Below, piece after piece: positions 1 to 4,455 of a DNA stretch of 7,662 nucleotides. Positions within the stretch are counted from its first letter, which is position 1; each line of letters starts with the position of its first letter. Source of the stretch: Nitrososphaerales archaeon TH5896 (GTDB lineage: Archaea; Thermoproteota; Nitrososphaeria; Nitrososphaerales; Nitrososphaeraceae); NCBI GenBank assembly GCA_014523625.1, contig JAATVP010000073.1, positions 1 to 7,662 on the forward strand. Direction: 5' to 3'. Below the pieces are notes generated by a model. That model had not been told where the DNA came from. It saw only the letters and a list, made by a program, of their open reading frames with translations, and did no database searches. The position numbers and the translations under genes were made by a program.

Positions 1-261
1 ACCCTAATAACAATATTTTTTCACCAGATTGATGAGGGGATAATGTATTTACTAAATCTTGAGTATTTGCTTTTGCTTCCATCGCATTATTCGAAAGAAT
101 TTGATTATTAGAAGAATCTGTGGATGTAGGATAACTTTCAAGTGAATAATGTATGATCCTAGTATCAAAACAACACCCGTGACCATAAACCCTATACTAA
201 ACCCAATTAGAGAGGATATAGAATCAAGAACAATTTTTGATAGCTGTGAAGCTTGAGCCAA
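1..261 (-). pseudogene. N-terminal part of a small membrane protein, probable frameshift, cut by window edge
   Basis: Reading leftwards from a TTG at 261, the first 40 or so codons (MAQASQLSKIVLDS...) give a short polar start and one strong membrane helix at about residues 13-37 (rich in I, G, F, V, L). After that helix the same frame turns into an unlikely hydrophobic/basic tail and stops near 52. The neighbouring frame, open from about 199 to the window edge, instead gives a hydrophilic Ser/Asn/Thr-rich stretch (LESYPTSTDSSNN...) followed by SGEKILLLG, which looks like the natural continuation. I infer a 1-base shift somewhere between about 143 and 195. No ATG lies in frame upstream; TTG is supported by an AT-rich box about 25 bases before it. 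Function unknown. The shift could be a mutation, a sequencing indel or, less likely, programmed frameshifting. Confidence 0.5.
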
Positions 262-784
262 TGATAGACAAAATCTGAGTAGAAAAATTAAATATGTGCA
301 TATATTTTGACGACAGTTAGAGACTACTTTTATTGGCTTGTTATAAGTGTACTGATACTATGACATTTAATCGAGACACCGAACAGATTAGAAATTACAC
401 TAGGCGAATTAAGAATTTCCTTTAATGGAAGCCTTAACTGGTAGACGAAATAGAAGATTCTTAGAAGTAAAAATCGTATTGATTCATTTTCTTTTTAAAC
501 TACTTAGTCTAAAGGGTACTGTTTCTTTTCCTTAAAAATCCTGAATTACTTATCGACTTTTCTTTGTGCATGGCTGATATCATCGAACTTTGGTTTCAAT
601 TTTGAATAAAGAGACGGATGATATACTAAATTATGAATTTAACCAAGTTTGAATCCTTCAGCGAATTATATATACATGGCACATTTTGATAACCTTATGA
701 AATAATCAGCTCTCACTATTTCTAAGTTTTGAACGGTTAGAAGACTCGTATTGCAATTATTACATATACTAGTCACTTTTAATA
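262..784. other. Gene-poor AT-rich stretch
   Basis: No open frame here has a convincing protein pattern on either strand. Two very short overlapping + strand ORFs (360-425 and 425-535) exist but lack promoter support. No RNA gene was recognised. Apart from the TATA-like box at 284-295 it may be degraded sequence. Confidence 0.6.
284..295 (-). promoter_or_regulatory. Putative TATA box for the membrane protein at 261
   Basis: On the minus strand the sequence ATATTTAATTTT lies centred about 28 bases before the TTG at 261. That is the archaeal TATA-box distance expected if transcription begins at or next to the start codon. No Shine-Dalgarno sequence is visible. Confidence 0.4.
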
Positions 785-849
785 TATATTGCTAATGTAT
801 ATATCATTCTATATTGCTAATGTATATATCATTCTATATTGCTAATGTT
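785..849. repeat. 25-bp tandem repeat, about 2.5 copies
   Basis: The unit starts TATATTGCTAATG and is followed by TATATATCATTC. Two identical copies lie at 785-809 and 810-834, and a third partial copy covers the first 13 bases from 835 before the sequence diverges to TTTCATAATT. The repeat lies in noncoding DNA about 90 bases before the stress-protein stub. It could be a replication-slippage product or a protein-binding array; nothing in the sequence decides between them. Confidence 0.93.
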
Positions 850-940
850 TCATAATTGAAATTATAAACACACCTACTAGAGATAAAAAGAAATGATAAA
901 TGAGATAACACAAATAAAACTAAAACAATTATTAATGTGC

Positions 941-1006
941 ATGGAACTTTCTAAAATCCTTGTAGCTGTCGATGGTTCTGAAAGAGATCGAAAAAATCCA
1001 AACTAA
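941..1006 (+). pseudogene. Stub of a universal stress protein (UspA family)
   Basis: An ATG at 941 opens a 21-residue reading frame beginning MELSKILVAVDGSERD and ending at a TAA at 1004. The core KILVAVDGSE is the first beta strand and nucleotide-binding loop that begins nearly every UspA-family protein; intact members run to about 140-150 residues. Nothing resembling the rest of the fold (the later G-x2-G-x9-G-S/T phosphate-binding motif) follows in any + frame before the next gene at 1112. I read this as the 5' remnant of a universal stress protein cut by a deletion. A functional 21-residue peptide is possible but unlikely. Confidence 0.6.
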
Positions 1007-1081
1007 CTAAAGATTCTTTTTCGACGTCCGCATTGAACCTTTGCTTTCAAATAATAGTGTTTAGACGATGATTTCAACTGC

Positions 1082-1089
1082 TAAATACA
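1082..1089 (+). promoter_or_regulatory. TATA box for the gene at 1112
   Basis: TAAATACA sits with its centre about 26 bases before the ATG at 1112, so transcription should start at or within a few bases of the start codon (leaderless mRNA). There is no strong Shine-Dalgarno sequence, although GGGAGA lies just before the ATG. Confidence 0.55.
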
Positions 1090-1111
1090 TTGAAGCATAA
1101 TCTAGGGAGAC

Positions 1112-1357
1112 ATGCTAAGGTCATCAGCAAATGAAAGAATCAATAGACTCCGCGATCTAACTGAAACCCTCGATAAGGACAATAACAGACAGGATAAGGC
1201 CGGTATGATGAAAACTCTATCCCAAGAGTTTGCTAGACATATCGAGGAAGGAAACAAGTGCAAAAAGGACAACGATTTGGGAGGAGCAGAAGCTCATAGG
1301 TTGATAGCAGAGTCAATACACGAAACGCTTACGACGTTTGAAGCGGTAAAGGAATGA
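1112..1357 (+). CDS. Small helical protein of unknown function (81 aa), first of a paralogous pair
   Basis: The 81-residue product is highly charged and predicted almost all helical, with no signal peptide, membrane segment or metal-binding cluster (single Cys near residue 50). It begins MLRSSANERINRLRDL and ends with a helix containing AHRLIAESIHETL. The same pattern (x-HR-x-x-AE-x-IH-x-x-L) closes the product of the next gene at 1411, so the two are diverged copies of one small family. The ATG is fixed by the TATA box about 26 bases upstream. Codon use is ordinary and the frame is clean. A cytoplasmic helical-hairpin protein that binds a partner is a reasonable guess only; I do not recognise the family. 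Confidence 0.72.
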   Translation: MLRSSANERINRLRDLTETLDKDNNRQDKAGMMKTLSQEFARHIEEGNKCKKDNDLGGAEAHRLIAESIHETLTTFEAVKE

Positions 1358-1410
1358 TCATTGTGATAATAACAAACTTCTGTAGTCAAAAAGGTTAGTG
1401 AACTTTTCGG

Positions 1411-1650
1411 ATGTCAAGTTCAAGCGATAGAGAAACGAGGCTCAACAGTCTTCGACTGAAACTCGGTCGCAACTTGGATGAAGACTTGAGAAAGGAAGGC
1501 TCAAGTTTGAAGGAATGGTTCATTCGCGACTTTGAAAGGGAAATGCTACTTGCCGAGGCATTTGCTGGCCAACAGGATCCAGTGGAAACGGTTTACCACA
1601 GGACTCTGGCTGAAATGATTCACAGAATCTTAGATAATCTAATTCAATGA
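1411..1650 (+). CDS. Small helical protein of unknown function (79 aa), paralogue of the gene at 1112
   Basis: A 79-residue charged, all-helical protein starting MSSSSDRETRLNSLRL and ending with YHRTLAEMIHRILDNLIQ. That last helix aligns with the last helix of the upstream protein (AHRLIAESIHETL), and both have a Ser-rich start followed by an Arg/Leu helix. The gene begins 53 bases after the upstream stop. I see no clear TATA box of its own, so it is probably co-transcribed. Downstream are two small inverted repeats: TTCAA/TTGAA around the stop codon, and AACAAGAT (1654-1661) with ATCTTGTT (1676-1683), which could fold at the mRNA end. Function unknown. Confidence 0.7.
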   Translation: MSSSSDRETRLNSLRLKLGRNLDEDLRKEGSSLKEWFIRDFEREMLLAEAFAGQQDPVETVYHRTLAEMIHRILDNLIQ

Positions 1651-1653
1651 TTG

Positions 1654-1683
1654 AACAAGATTAGATTAATGAAGTATCTTGTT
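1654..1683 (+). terminator. Stem-loop after the 1411 gene
   Basis: AACAAGAT at 1654-1661 pairs perfectly with ATCTTGTT at 1676-1683 (8 bp, 14-base loop), starting four bases after the stop codon. A short T run (TCCTTTTATAAC) follows near 1695. It may mark the 3' end of the two-gene transcript, although archaeal termination depends mainly on the T tract. Confidence 0.35.
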
Positions 1684-1705
1684 GGTCAAAGTGTCCTTTT
1701 ATAAC

Positions 1706-1713
1706 TTTAAATA
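1706..1713 (+). promoter_or_regulatory. Consensus archaeal TATA box
   Basis: TTTAAATA matches the archaeal TATA consensus exactly. Its centre is about 32 bases before the GTG at 1742, placing the expected start of transcription a few bases before that codon. It is the best promoter match in the window. Confidence 0.65.
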
Positions 1714-1741
1714 CATAACGAAGCAATTGGATTTTGGTTGA

Positions 1742-1870
1742 GTGAAGAGGTACTATCGCAATTATGCAGAGATGAGAAGCATAGTGAATGTTCTGGTGTT
1801 GCCACTGTTGAGTCTGGAACTAGCCATTGTCAGTGTCGTTGTCACTTTCCAGAGTCATGATGATTCATAA
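1742..1870 (+). CDS. Single-helix membrane micro-protein (42 aa)
   Basis: From GTG at 1742 to TAA at 1868 the frame encodes 42 residues: a basic, Tyr-rich start (KRYYRNY), a hydrophobic helix at about residues 13-35 (IVNVLVLPLLSLELAIV...) and a short polar tail SHDDS. This is the layout of a small bitopic membrane protein with its N terminus inside by the positive-inside rule. A TGA lies directly before the GTG, so the start cannot be further upstream; an in-frame ATG at 1772 would give a 32-residue form. Support comes from the exact TTTAAATA box at the right distance. It lies between a + strand gene pair and the convergent propeller gene. Function unknown; absence of a recognised homologue keeps confidence moderate. 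Confidence 0.5.
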   Translation: MKRYYRNYAEMRSIVNVLVLPLLSLELAIVSVVVTFQSHDDS

Positions 1871-1911
1871 ATGCTTTCAAATTGCCTGAGTCATATCTAA
1901 ACATAAACGAC

Positions 1912-1936
1912 CATAAATAATTGAGATTTATTTATG
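1912..1936 (-). terminator. 9-bp hairpin at the end of the propeller gene
   Basis: CATAAATAA (1912-1920) and TTATTTATG (1928-1936) form a perfect 9-bp stem with a 7-base loop, two bases beyond the stop codon of the minus-strand gene at 1939. Being AT-only apart from one pair, it is weak as RNA but well placed as a 3' end. It could also serve the convergent + strand micro-protein. Confidence 0.45.
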
Positions 1937-1938
1937 TA

Positions 1939-2952
1939 CTAACTCCCATTAATTGCAAGAGCCCACGGAGTCTGTTGAAGATACTCTTTTGGCCACGGAG
2001 TATCGAGTCTCTTCCATGATTTACCTGAATCATTTGATTCAAATAAACCATGGTTGTTAGCAGCGTAGAATTCTCCTGGAGCTCTTTGGTTTGCAGCAAA
2101 GCACATAATGGTTGATCCTTCTGATCCAGGAAGACCGTCTGTAACAACCTTCCATTCCTTGCATTCCGCATCTTTTCTGTACACGAATGTCTCAGCGTTT
2201 TGAGATGAATAGGAAGTGCTAGGTCCATTAGAGGCTGATATTATCACGACATTAGGATCACCGGAGTCAAAAAGGTAATCATGTCTTAGACCTTCCATGG
2301 GCCTAGTCCATGATTCTCCATATTCAAAGCTCTCAAAATATCCGTCACCAGCAGCCGAGTAGAGACGCTTAGGGGCTTTGAAATGCGTAGCTAGAGTATG
2401 AGTATCATATGGTCCTTGCTTCTCGTCTCGGTCTATCCAAGTCTTACCTCCATCATGACTTTGTACAAGGGCTCCTGCTTCTATAGCAACGAAAACATAC
2501 TCTGGTTTACTTGCATCTGGTTCAATCCATCTGACGTGATGAGTCCACGGTCTGGGAGGAAAGCTCCACGATTTGGATGATGGTAATTCGTTTAGCGTAT
2601 TCATTCTTTCCCAGGAGTCTCCTCCATTATTTGAAATATAAAATGCACTTGGTTCAGTTCCAGCGTATACTCTGCCAAAACCATTTGCTCTATTTAGAGA
2701 ACTAACTGCGACAGACATAACATATGGACTGGATATAGCATCCTTTCCGACGTTGCTCCATGTCTGACCGCCATTAACGGTTTTCCATACGCTGTCTCCG
2801 AATGTACCACAATATGCTATATCCGGATTTTGAGGATCAAACGAAATACTTTGAGGATGTGTACCTTTCAAGTACTCCTTATTTTTCCAACTATTATTTG
2901 AGGATTCCAGAACAAGAAGGGAATTCTGCATTCCAAGCATAAGAGTCGTCAT
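1939..2952 (-). CDS. BNR/Asp-box (sortilin/VPS10-type) beta-propeller protein, cytoplasmic
   Basis: The 337-residue product carries five Asp-box motifs (S/N-x-D/N-x-G-x-T/S-W): KTVNGGQTW at about 57-65, SNNGGDSW at 107-114, SHDGGKTW at 165-172, a degenerate SFEYGESW at 208-215 and SNDSGKSW at 306-313. These mark beta-propeller blades of the BNR/sialidase/sortilin superfamily. I chose the ATG at 2952 because the start MTTLMLGMQNSLLVLES resembles intracellular BNR proteins that open with a blade strand; a GTG two codons upstream is the alternative. No signal peptide or membrane anchor is seen, so it should act in the cytoplasm. Sialidase activity is not supported, since only structural motifs and no catalytic Arg triad can be assigned. 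A binding or scaffold role is likelier. The gene is intact and stands alone. Confidence 0.88.
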   Translation of the reverse strand: MTTLMLGMQNSLLVLESSNNSWKNKEYLKGTHPQSISFDPQNPDIAYCGTFGDSVWKTVNGGQTWSNVGKDAISSPYVMSVAVSSLNRANGFGRVYAGTEPSAFYISNNGGDSWERMNTLNELPSSKSWSFPPRPWTHHVRWIEPDASKPEYVFVAIEAGALVQSHDGGKTWIDRDEKQGPYDTHTLATHFKAPKRLYSAAGDGYFESFEYGESWTRPMEGLRHDYLFDSGDPNVVIISASNGPSTSYSSQNAETFVYRKDAECKEWKVVTDGLPGSEGSTIMCFAANQRAPGEFYAANNHGLFESNDSGKSWKRLDTPWPKEYLQQTPWALAINGS

Positions 2953-2960
2953 TGTCACTA

Positions 2961-3209
2961 CTACGAAGAAAGGTTGCTTGAAACGTTTACAATAATTTGT
3001 CCAAGGCTCGCTCCCTTAGAGTTCTCTTCTAAGGATATTATAATCGCCGGTAGTATTATAATTACAACTGCTGGAATAGATACATCAAGTATCAAAGCTT
3101 CATTACTCTCATCTGAGTATAATATACTCAATATTCTACTTAATGTCCACCTAGGATATTTCTTACCAACCGGTAAGATTATTGGTTGTATGTCCAGATC
3201 TCCAAGAAA
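2961..3209 (-). pseudogene. Reading frame without a start; possible 3' remnant of a membrane protein gene
   Basis: On the minus strand a frame is open from a TAA at 3210-3212 down to a TAG at 2961-2963, 82 codons, ending eight bases before the propeller ATG. It reads as plausible protein: a charged part (GKKYPRWTLSRILS), an acidic link (YSDESNEALILDV), a hydrophobic helix (IPAVVIIILPAIIIS) and a polar tail ending NVSSNLSS. There is no ATG; a TTG at 3131 would give 56 residues. Further upstream the same frame continues to look protein-like but holds two stops (TAA at 3210, TGA at 3261). It may be a decayed gene or a TTG-started small membrane protein. The opposite strand is also open here (2974-3228), which weakens the case. 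Confidence 0.35.
3161..3178 (+). other. Perfect 7-bp hairpin
   Basis: TCTTACC (3161-3167) and GGTAAGA (3172-3178) form a perfect stem with a four-base AACC loop. A second inverted repeat, TGTCCA (3191-3196) with TGGACA (3213-3218), follows directly. Both lie just upstream of the structured island that starts near 3230 and could be part of it, or operator-like sites for whatever is transcribed from here. Confidence 0.5.
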
Positions 3210-3229
3210 TTATGGACAACGTGTATAGT

Positions 3230-3352
3230 AAATTCCTGTAGGTAAAGGCGCTATTATCAGTCAACTCCGTGTTTGGCTTTTCACCTTTACCATAATAGTG
3301 GCCTCGGTGAACGGAGTACAAACCCCGGCCATCGTTTTACAGGAGTTTTTTC
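3230..3352 (+). ncRNA. Candidate structured RNA: three-way junction with a kissing loop
   Basis: Hand folding of the + strand gives a closed structure. P1 pairs 3231-3240 with 3338-3347 (10 bp, one G-U). P2 pairs 3241-3248 with 3284-3291 (8 bp, GGTAAAGG/CCTTTACC) and stacks directly on P1. P2b pairs 3259-3264 with 3273-3278 (6 bp, one G-U). P3 pairs 3299-3303 with 3327-3331 (TGGCC/GGCCA), extended by 3306-3308 with 3322-3324. The P2b loop base CTCCGT (3265-3270) is complementary to ACGGAG (3311-3316) in the P3 loop, a 6-bp kissing pair. The G-U pairs would be A-C on the other strand, which favours a + transcript. G+C is 51 of 110 bases at 3241-3350, higher than its flanks. A T6 run at 3346-3351 could end the RNA; a weak TATA-like AGAAATTAT lies upstream near 3205-3212. 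It matches no family I know (not RNase P, SRP, tRNA, purine, TPP or cobalamin motifs). Confidence 0.5.
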
Positions 3353-3380
3353 TTTCCTGTGAAAGGAGGGAAAGAAAGGA
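3335..3380 (+). promoter_or_regulatory. Attenuator-like set of mutually exclusive hairpins
   Basis: Three helices compete. The 3' strand of P1 (3338-3347) can instead pair with 3354-3364 (TTTTACAGGAG with TTCCTGTGAAA, about 11 bp, T-rich loop). That second strand can in turn pair downstream: TTTCTTTCC (3349-3357) with GGAAAGAAA (3369-3377). Thus P1 and the last hairpin can coexist, and the middle hairpin excludes both, as in attenuators and riboswitch expression platforms. A GGAGG (3365-3369) lies in the last loop, and a TTG at 3383 could start only a 17-codon peptide. No obvious regulated gene follows on the + strand, so a switch role is inference. Confidence 0.4.
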
Positions 3381-3551
3381 CATTGTATATAGTTGTCTTA
3401 AGAATGCATAAAAACCATACTAGGAATAGACTATGATTACTAACCAGATTTTTAGTTTCGTTTGATTATCTGTTCACATATAATATTAAACTCTGATCTG
3501 TCTTAATGTAAGCTTATTAAATATTGTCGAAGAAATTGTGAGTGTGACGTA

Positions 3552-3597
3552 AATAGAAATGCTATTCGAAAGTGGGCTGTTACTAGCATTATCTATT
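3552..3597. other. 12-bp interrupted hairpin
   Basis: AATAG (3552-3556) then AATGCTA (3558-3564) pair with TAGCATT (3584-3590) then CTATT (3593-3597). The 12 pairs are separated only by a 1/2-base internal loop, with a 19-base terminal loop of higher G+C. No gene lies close on either side, so this is not an obvious terminator; a small RNA or protein-binding site are possibilities. Confidence 0.55.
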
Positions 3598-3630
3598 AGC
3601 TAAATACTAAAGTGCAAGAATTAACCAATG

Positions 3631-3738
3631 TTATTGCCTCATAGAACGTTGGCCTCTCATTAGTGGATATCGTTCTTGGTCTGAGTAAATAGTAGAATTT
3701 AGAAATTTACCTTCTGATTCTAAGAACGATAAATACAT
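3631..3738 (-). CDS. Doubtful small ORF (35 aa)
   Basis: An ATG at 3738 opens 35 codons to a TAA at 3631-3633. The product starts MYLSFLESEGKFLN and ends GQRSMRQ; it is mixed, charged and protein-like, without membrane segment or metal site. The nearest AT-rich box (TTAATGTATA, around 3747-3756) is too close to the ATG for a leaderless start. A 9-bp inverted repeat lies inside the ORF, so the signal here may be structure and not coding. Function unknown. Confidence 0.22.
   Translation of the reverse strand: MYLSFLESEGKFLNSTIYSDQERYPLMRGQRSMRQ
3669..3730. repeat. Long imperfect inverted repeat
   Basis: ATCGTTCTT (3669-3677) pairs perfectly with AAGAACGAT (3722-3730). Inside, GTAAAT (3685-3690) pairs with ATTTAC (3705-3710), and the centre AATTT-AG-AAATT can close a tip. 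The result is an extended hairpin of about 62 bases with two internal loops. It lacks flanking direct repeats that would mark a mobile element. Confidence 0.5.
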
Positions 3739-3856
3739 AAAATCCTATACATTAACGAATGTACTAATTCCTGTGGTCAAATCAATACACTTCTGACTGC
3801 TGTTTGATGCTCAGTAGTGAATTACCTTGTAAATTCTCCTCTACTCACTTCAAGAA

Positions 3857-3883
3857 TCCGATACTTCGGACATATTATTTTTT
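3857..3883 (+). terminator. Hairpin plus T6, terminator-like
   Basis: TCCGA (3857-3861) and TCGGA (3866-3870) form a stem with a TACT loop, followed within eight bases by six T residues (3878-3883). This looks like a + strand transcription end, yet no + strand protein gene lies upstream within 1.9 kb. If real, it would end a noncoding transcript from the hairpin-rich stretch. Confidence 0.35.
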
Positions 3884-4069
3884 CATTTTGTATCTATTTG
3901 GTTTTGGCGTCTAAATCCCGTGAAGATATGTTCTTGCTAGAAACTCTTCCTTAATAGATATTCTTCTGCTGTCATCATAAAATAAAGTTACCGGGCTTGC
4001 ATTATATGTATGTCTGCTCATTCACTGATTTGCCGTCTAAACTCTGGAAGATTCAGTTTTTAATAATTT

Positions 4070-4276
4070 TTAAATGGATTTATGTATTACTCGGTTTGCA
4101 CGTAATCTTTCCTTACCTTTTCTATAATTTGGTGAAGTTCGCAGAGGACATTTACAACACGGACAGGCATGGCCCTCATGAAATAGAAATACTTCACATC
4201 TGCTGCAGTATTTTATTCCTTCGCTATAATATCCAAAACTTGAACCTATTCTCATACATATATTTCGACATGGCAT
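4070..4276 (-). CDS. Small CPCC zinc-ribbon protein (68 aa), Nitrososphaerales type
   Basis: Starting at the ATG at 4276 (MPCRNIC), the 68-residue product has three Cys clusters: C3-x3-C7, C24-x2-C27 (YCSRCE) and C38-P-C40-C41-x-C43 (CPCCKC), followed by LRTSP and a Lys/Arg-rich tail (YRKGKERLRANR). The order MPCR.IC, YC..CE.F, CPCC..LRT.P is one I know from abundant small proteins of ammonia-oxidising archaea, usually annotated hypothetical. At least four Cys make a zinc ribbon very likely; the basic tail suggests nucleic-acid contact, which is inference. Nine in-frame codons upstream of the ATG reach a TTG but add nothing conserved. The opposite strand is open over the same stretch (3997-4281) but is only its shadow. 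It stands alone, followed by a noncoding stretch. Confidence 0.85.
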   Translation of the reverse strand: MPCRNICMRIGSSFGYYSEGIKYCSRCEVFLFHEGHACPCCKCPLRTSPNYRKGKERLRANRVIHKSI

Positions 4277-4313
4277 TATGAAGCACAATACACTATAACT
4301 CAAAGATCATAAA

Positions 4314-4327
4314 AGTATTGTAATACT
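4314..4327. promoter_or_regulatory. Near-perfect palindrome upstream of the CPCC gene
   Basis: AGTATTGTAATACT is a 6-bp inverted repeat with a two-base centre, 38-51 bases before the ATG at 4276. Size and symmetry fit a dimeric regulator site placed just upstream of where the TATA box should lie. No second copy was seen. Confidence 0.35.
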
Positions 4328-4423
4328 GTTGTGTCAGGGGGAGTATCATTTCTACATTTTCTACATAAATAAGCGGTAAGCTAGTAGCGTTCACTAATTC
4401 GTCTTCGTTAATGATAACTAATC

Positions 4424-4455
4424 AAAAATGTATTGTAAGGTAGGTCTATCCTTAC
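4424..4455 (-). terminator. Terminator of the CheY-like gene
   Basis: On the minus strand GTAAGG (4455-4450) and CCTTAC (4440-4435) form a 6-bp stem with a 9-base loop, overlapping the stop codon of the receiver gene, and a TTTTT run follows at 4428-4424. Stem plus T run is a good transcription-end signal. Confidence 0.5.

Larger units (their letters stand above)
3385..3996. other. Long stretch without a firm gene, rich in hairpins
   Basis: No recognisable protein gene was found on either strand. The stretch holds at least three sizeable inverted repeats (3552-3597, 3669-3730, 3857-3870), one smaller imperfect one (3788-3819) and a doubtful 35-codon minus ORF at 3631-3738. It could host small RNAs or be decayed coding DNA. 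Confidence 0.5.

Noticed and set aside
425..535. Short + strand ORF with a GGDEF-like word (ALTGRRNRRFLE)
   Set aside because: It recalls the LTGLxNRR start of diguanylate cyclases, but only about 10 residues match, the rest is unrelated, no promoter is visible, and the family is not expected in this lineage.
1857..1889. Box C/D-like pair: ATGATGA and CTGA 22 bases apart
   Set aside because: No internal D' and C' boxes and no convincing terminal stem; the first box lies inside the end of the 42-codon ORF. Likely chance.
2974..3228. 84-codon + strand ORF starting at TTG
   Set aside because: No promoter or ribosome-binding site, start overlaps the propeller gene's promoter region, and the composition is less protein-like than the opposite strand.
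3241..3317. HDV-like ribozyme reading of the RNA island
   Set aside because: P1 and P2 could be matched and GGTGAA resembles the catalytic joining segment, but the catalytic C is a T, P3 and P4 are absent and the P1-P2 joint is too long.
3299..3331. tRNA-like 3' end (TACAAACCCCGGCCA)
   Set aside because: No matching acceptor strand, D arm or anticodon arm upstream; the bases are better used in the P3 hairpin.
3230..3410. + strand frame open through the RNA island (VGKGAIISQL...)
   Set aside because: About 60 codons without a start codon; both strands are open here, as can happen by chance in structured, stop-poor sequence. No recognised protein.
3997..4281. 94-codon + strand ORF
   Set aside because: Antisense shadow of the CPCC zinc-ribbon gene, which has clear Cys motifs.
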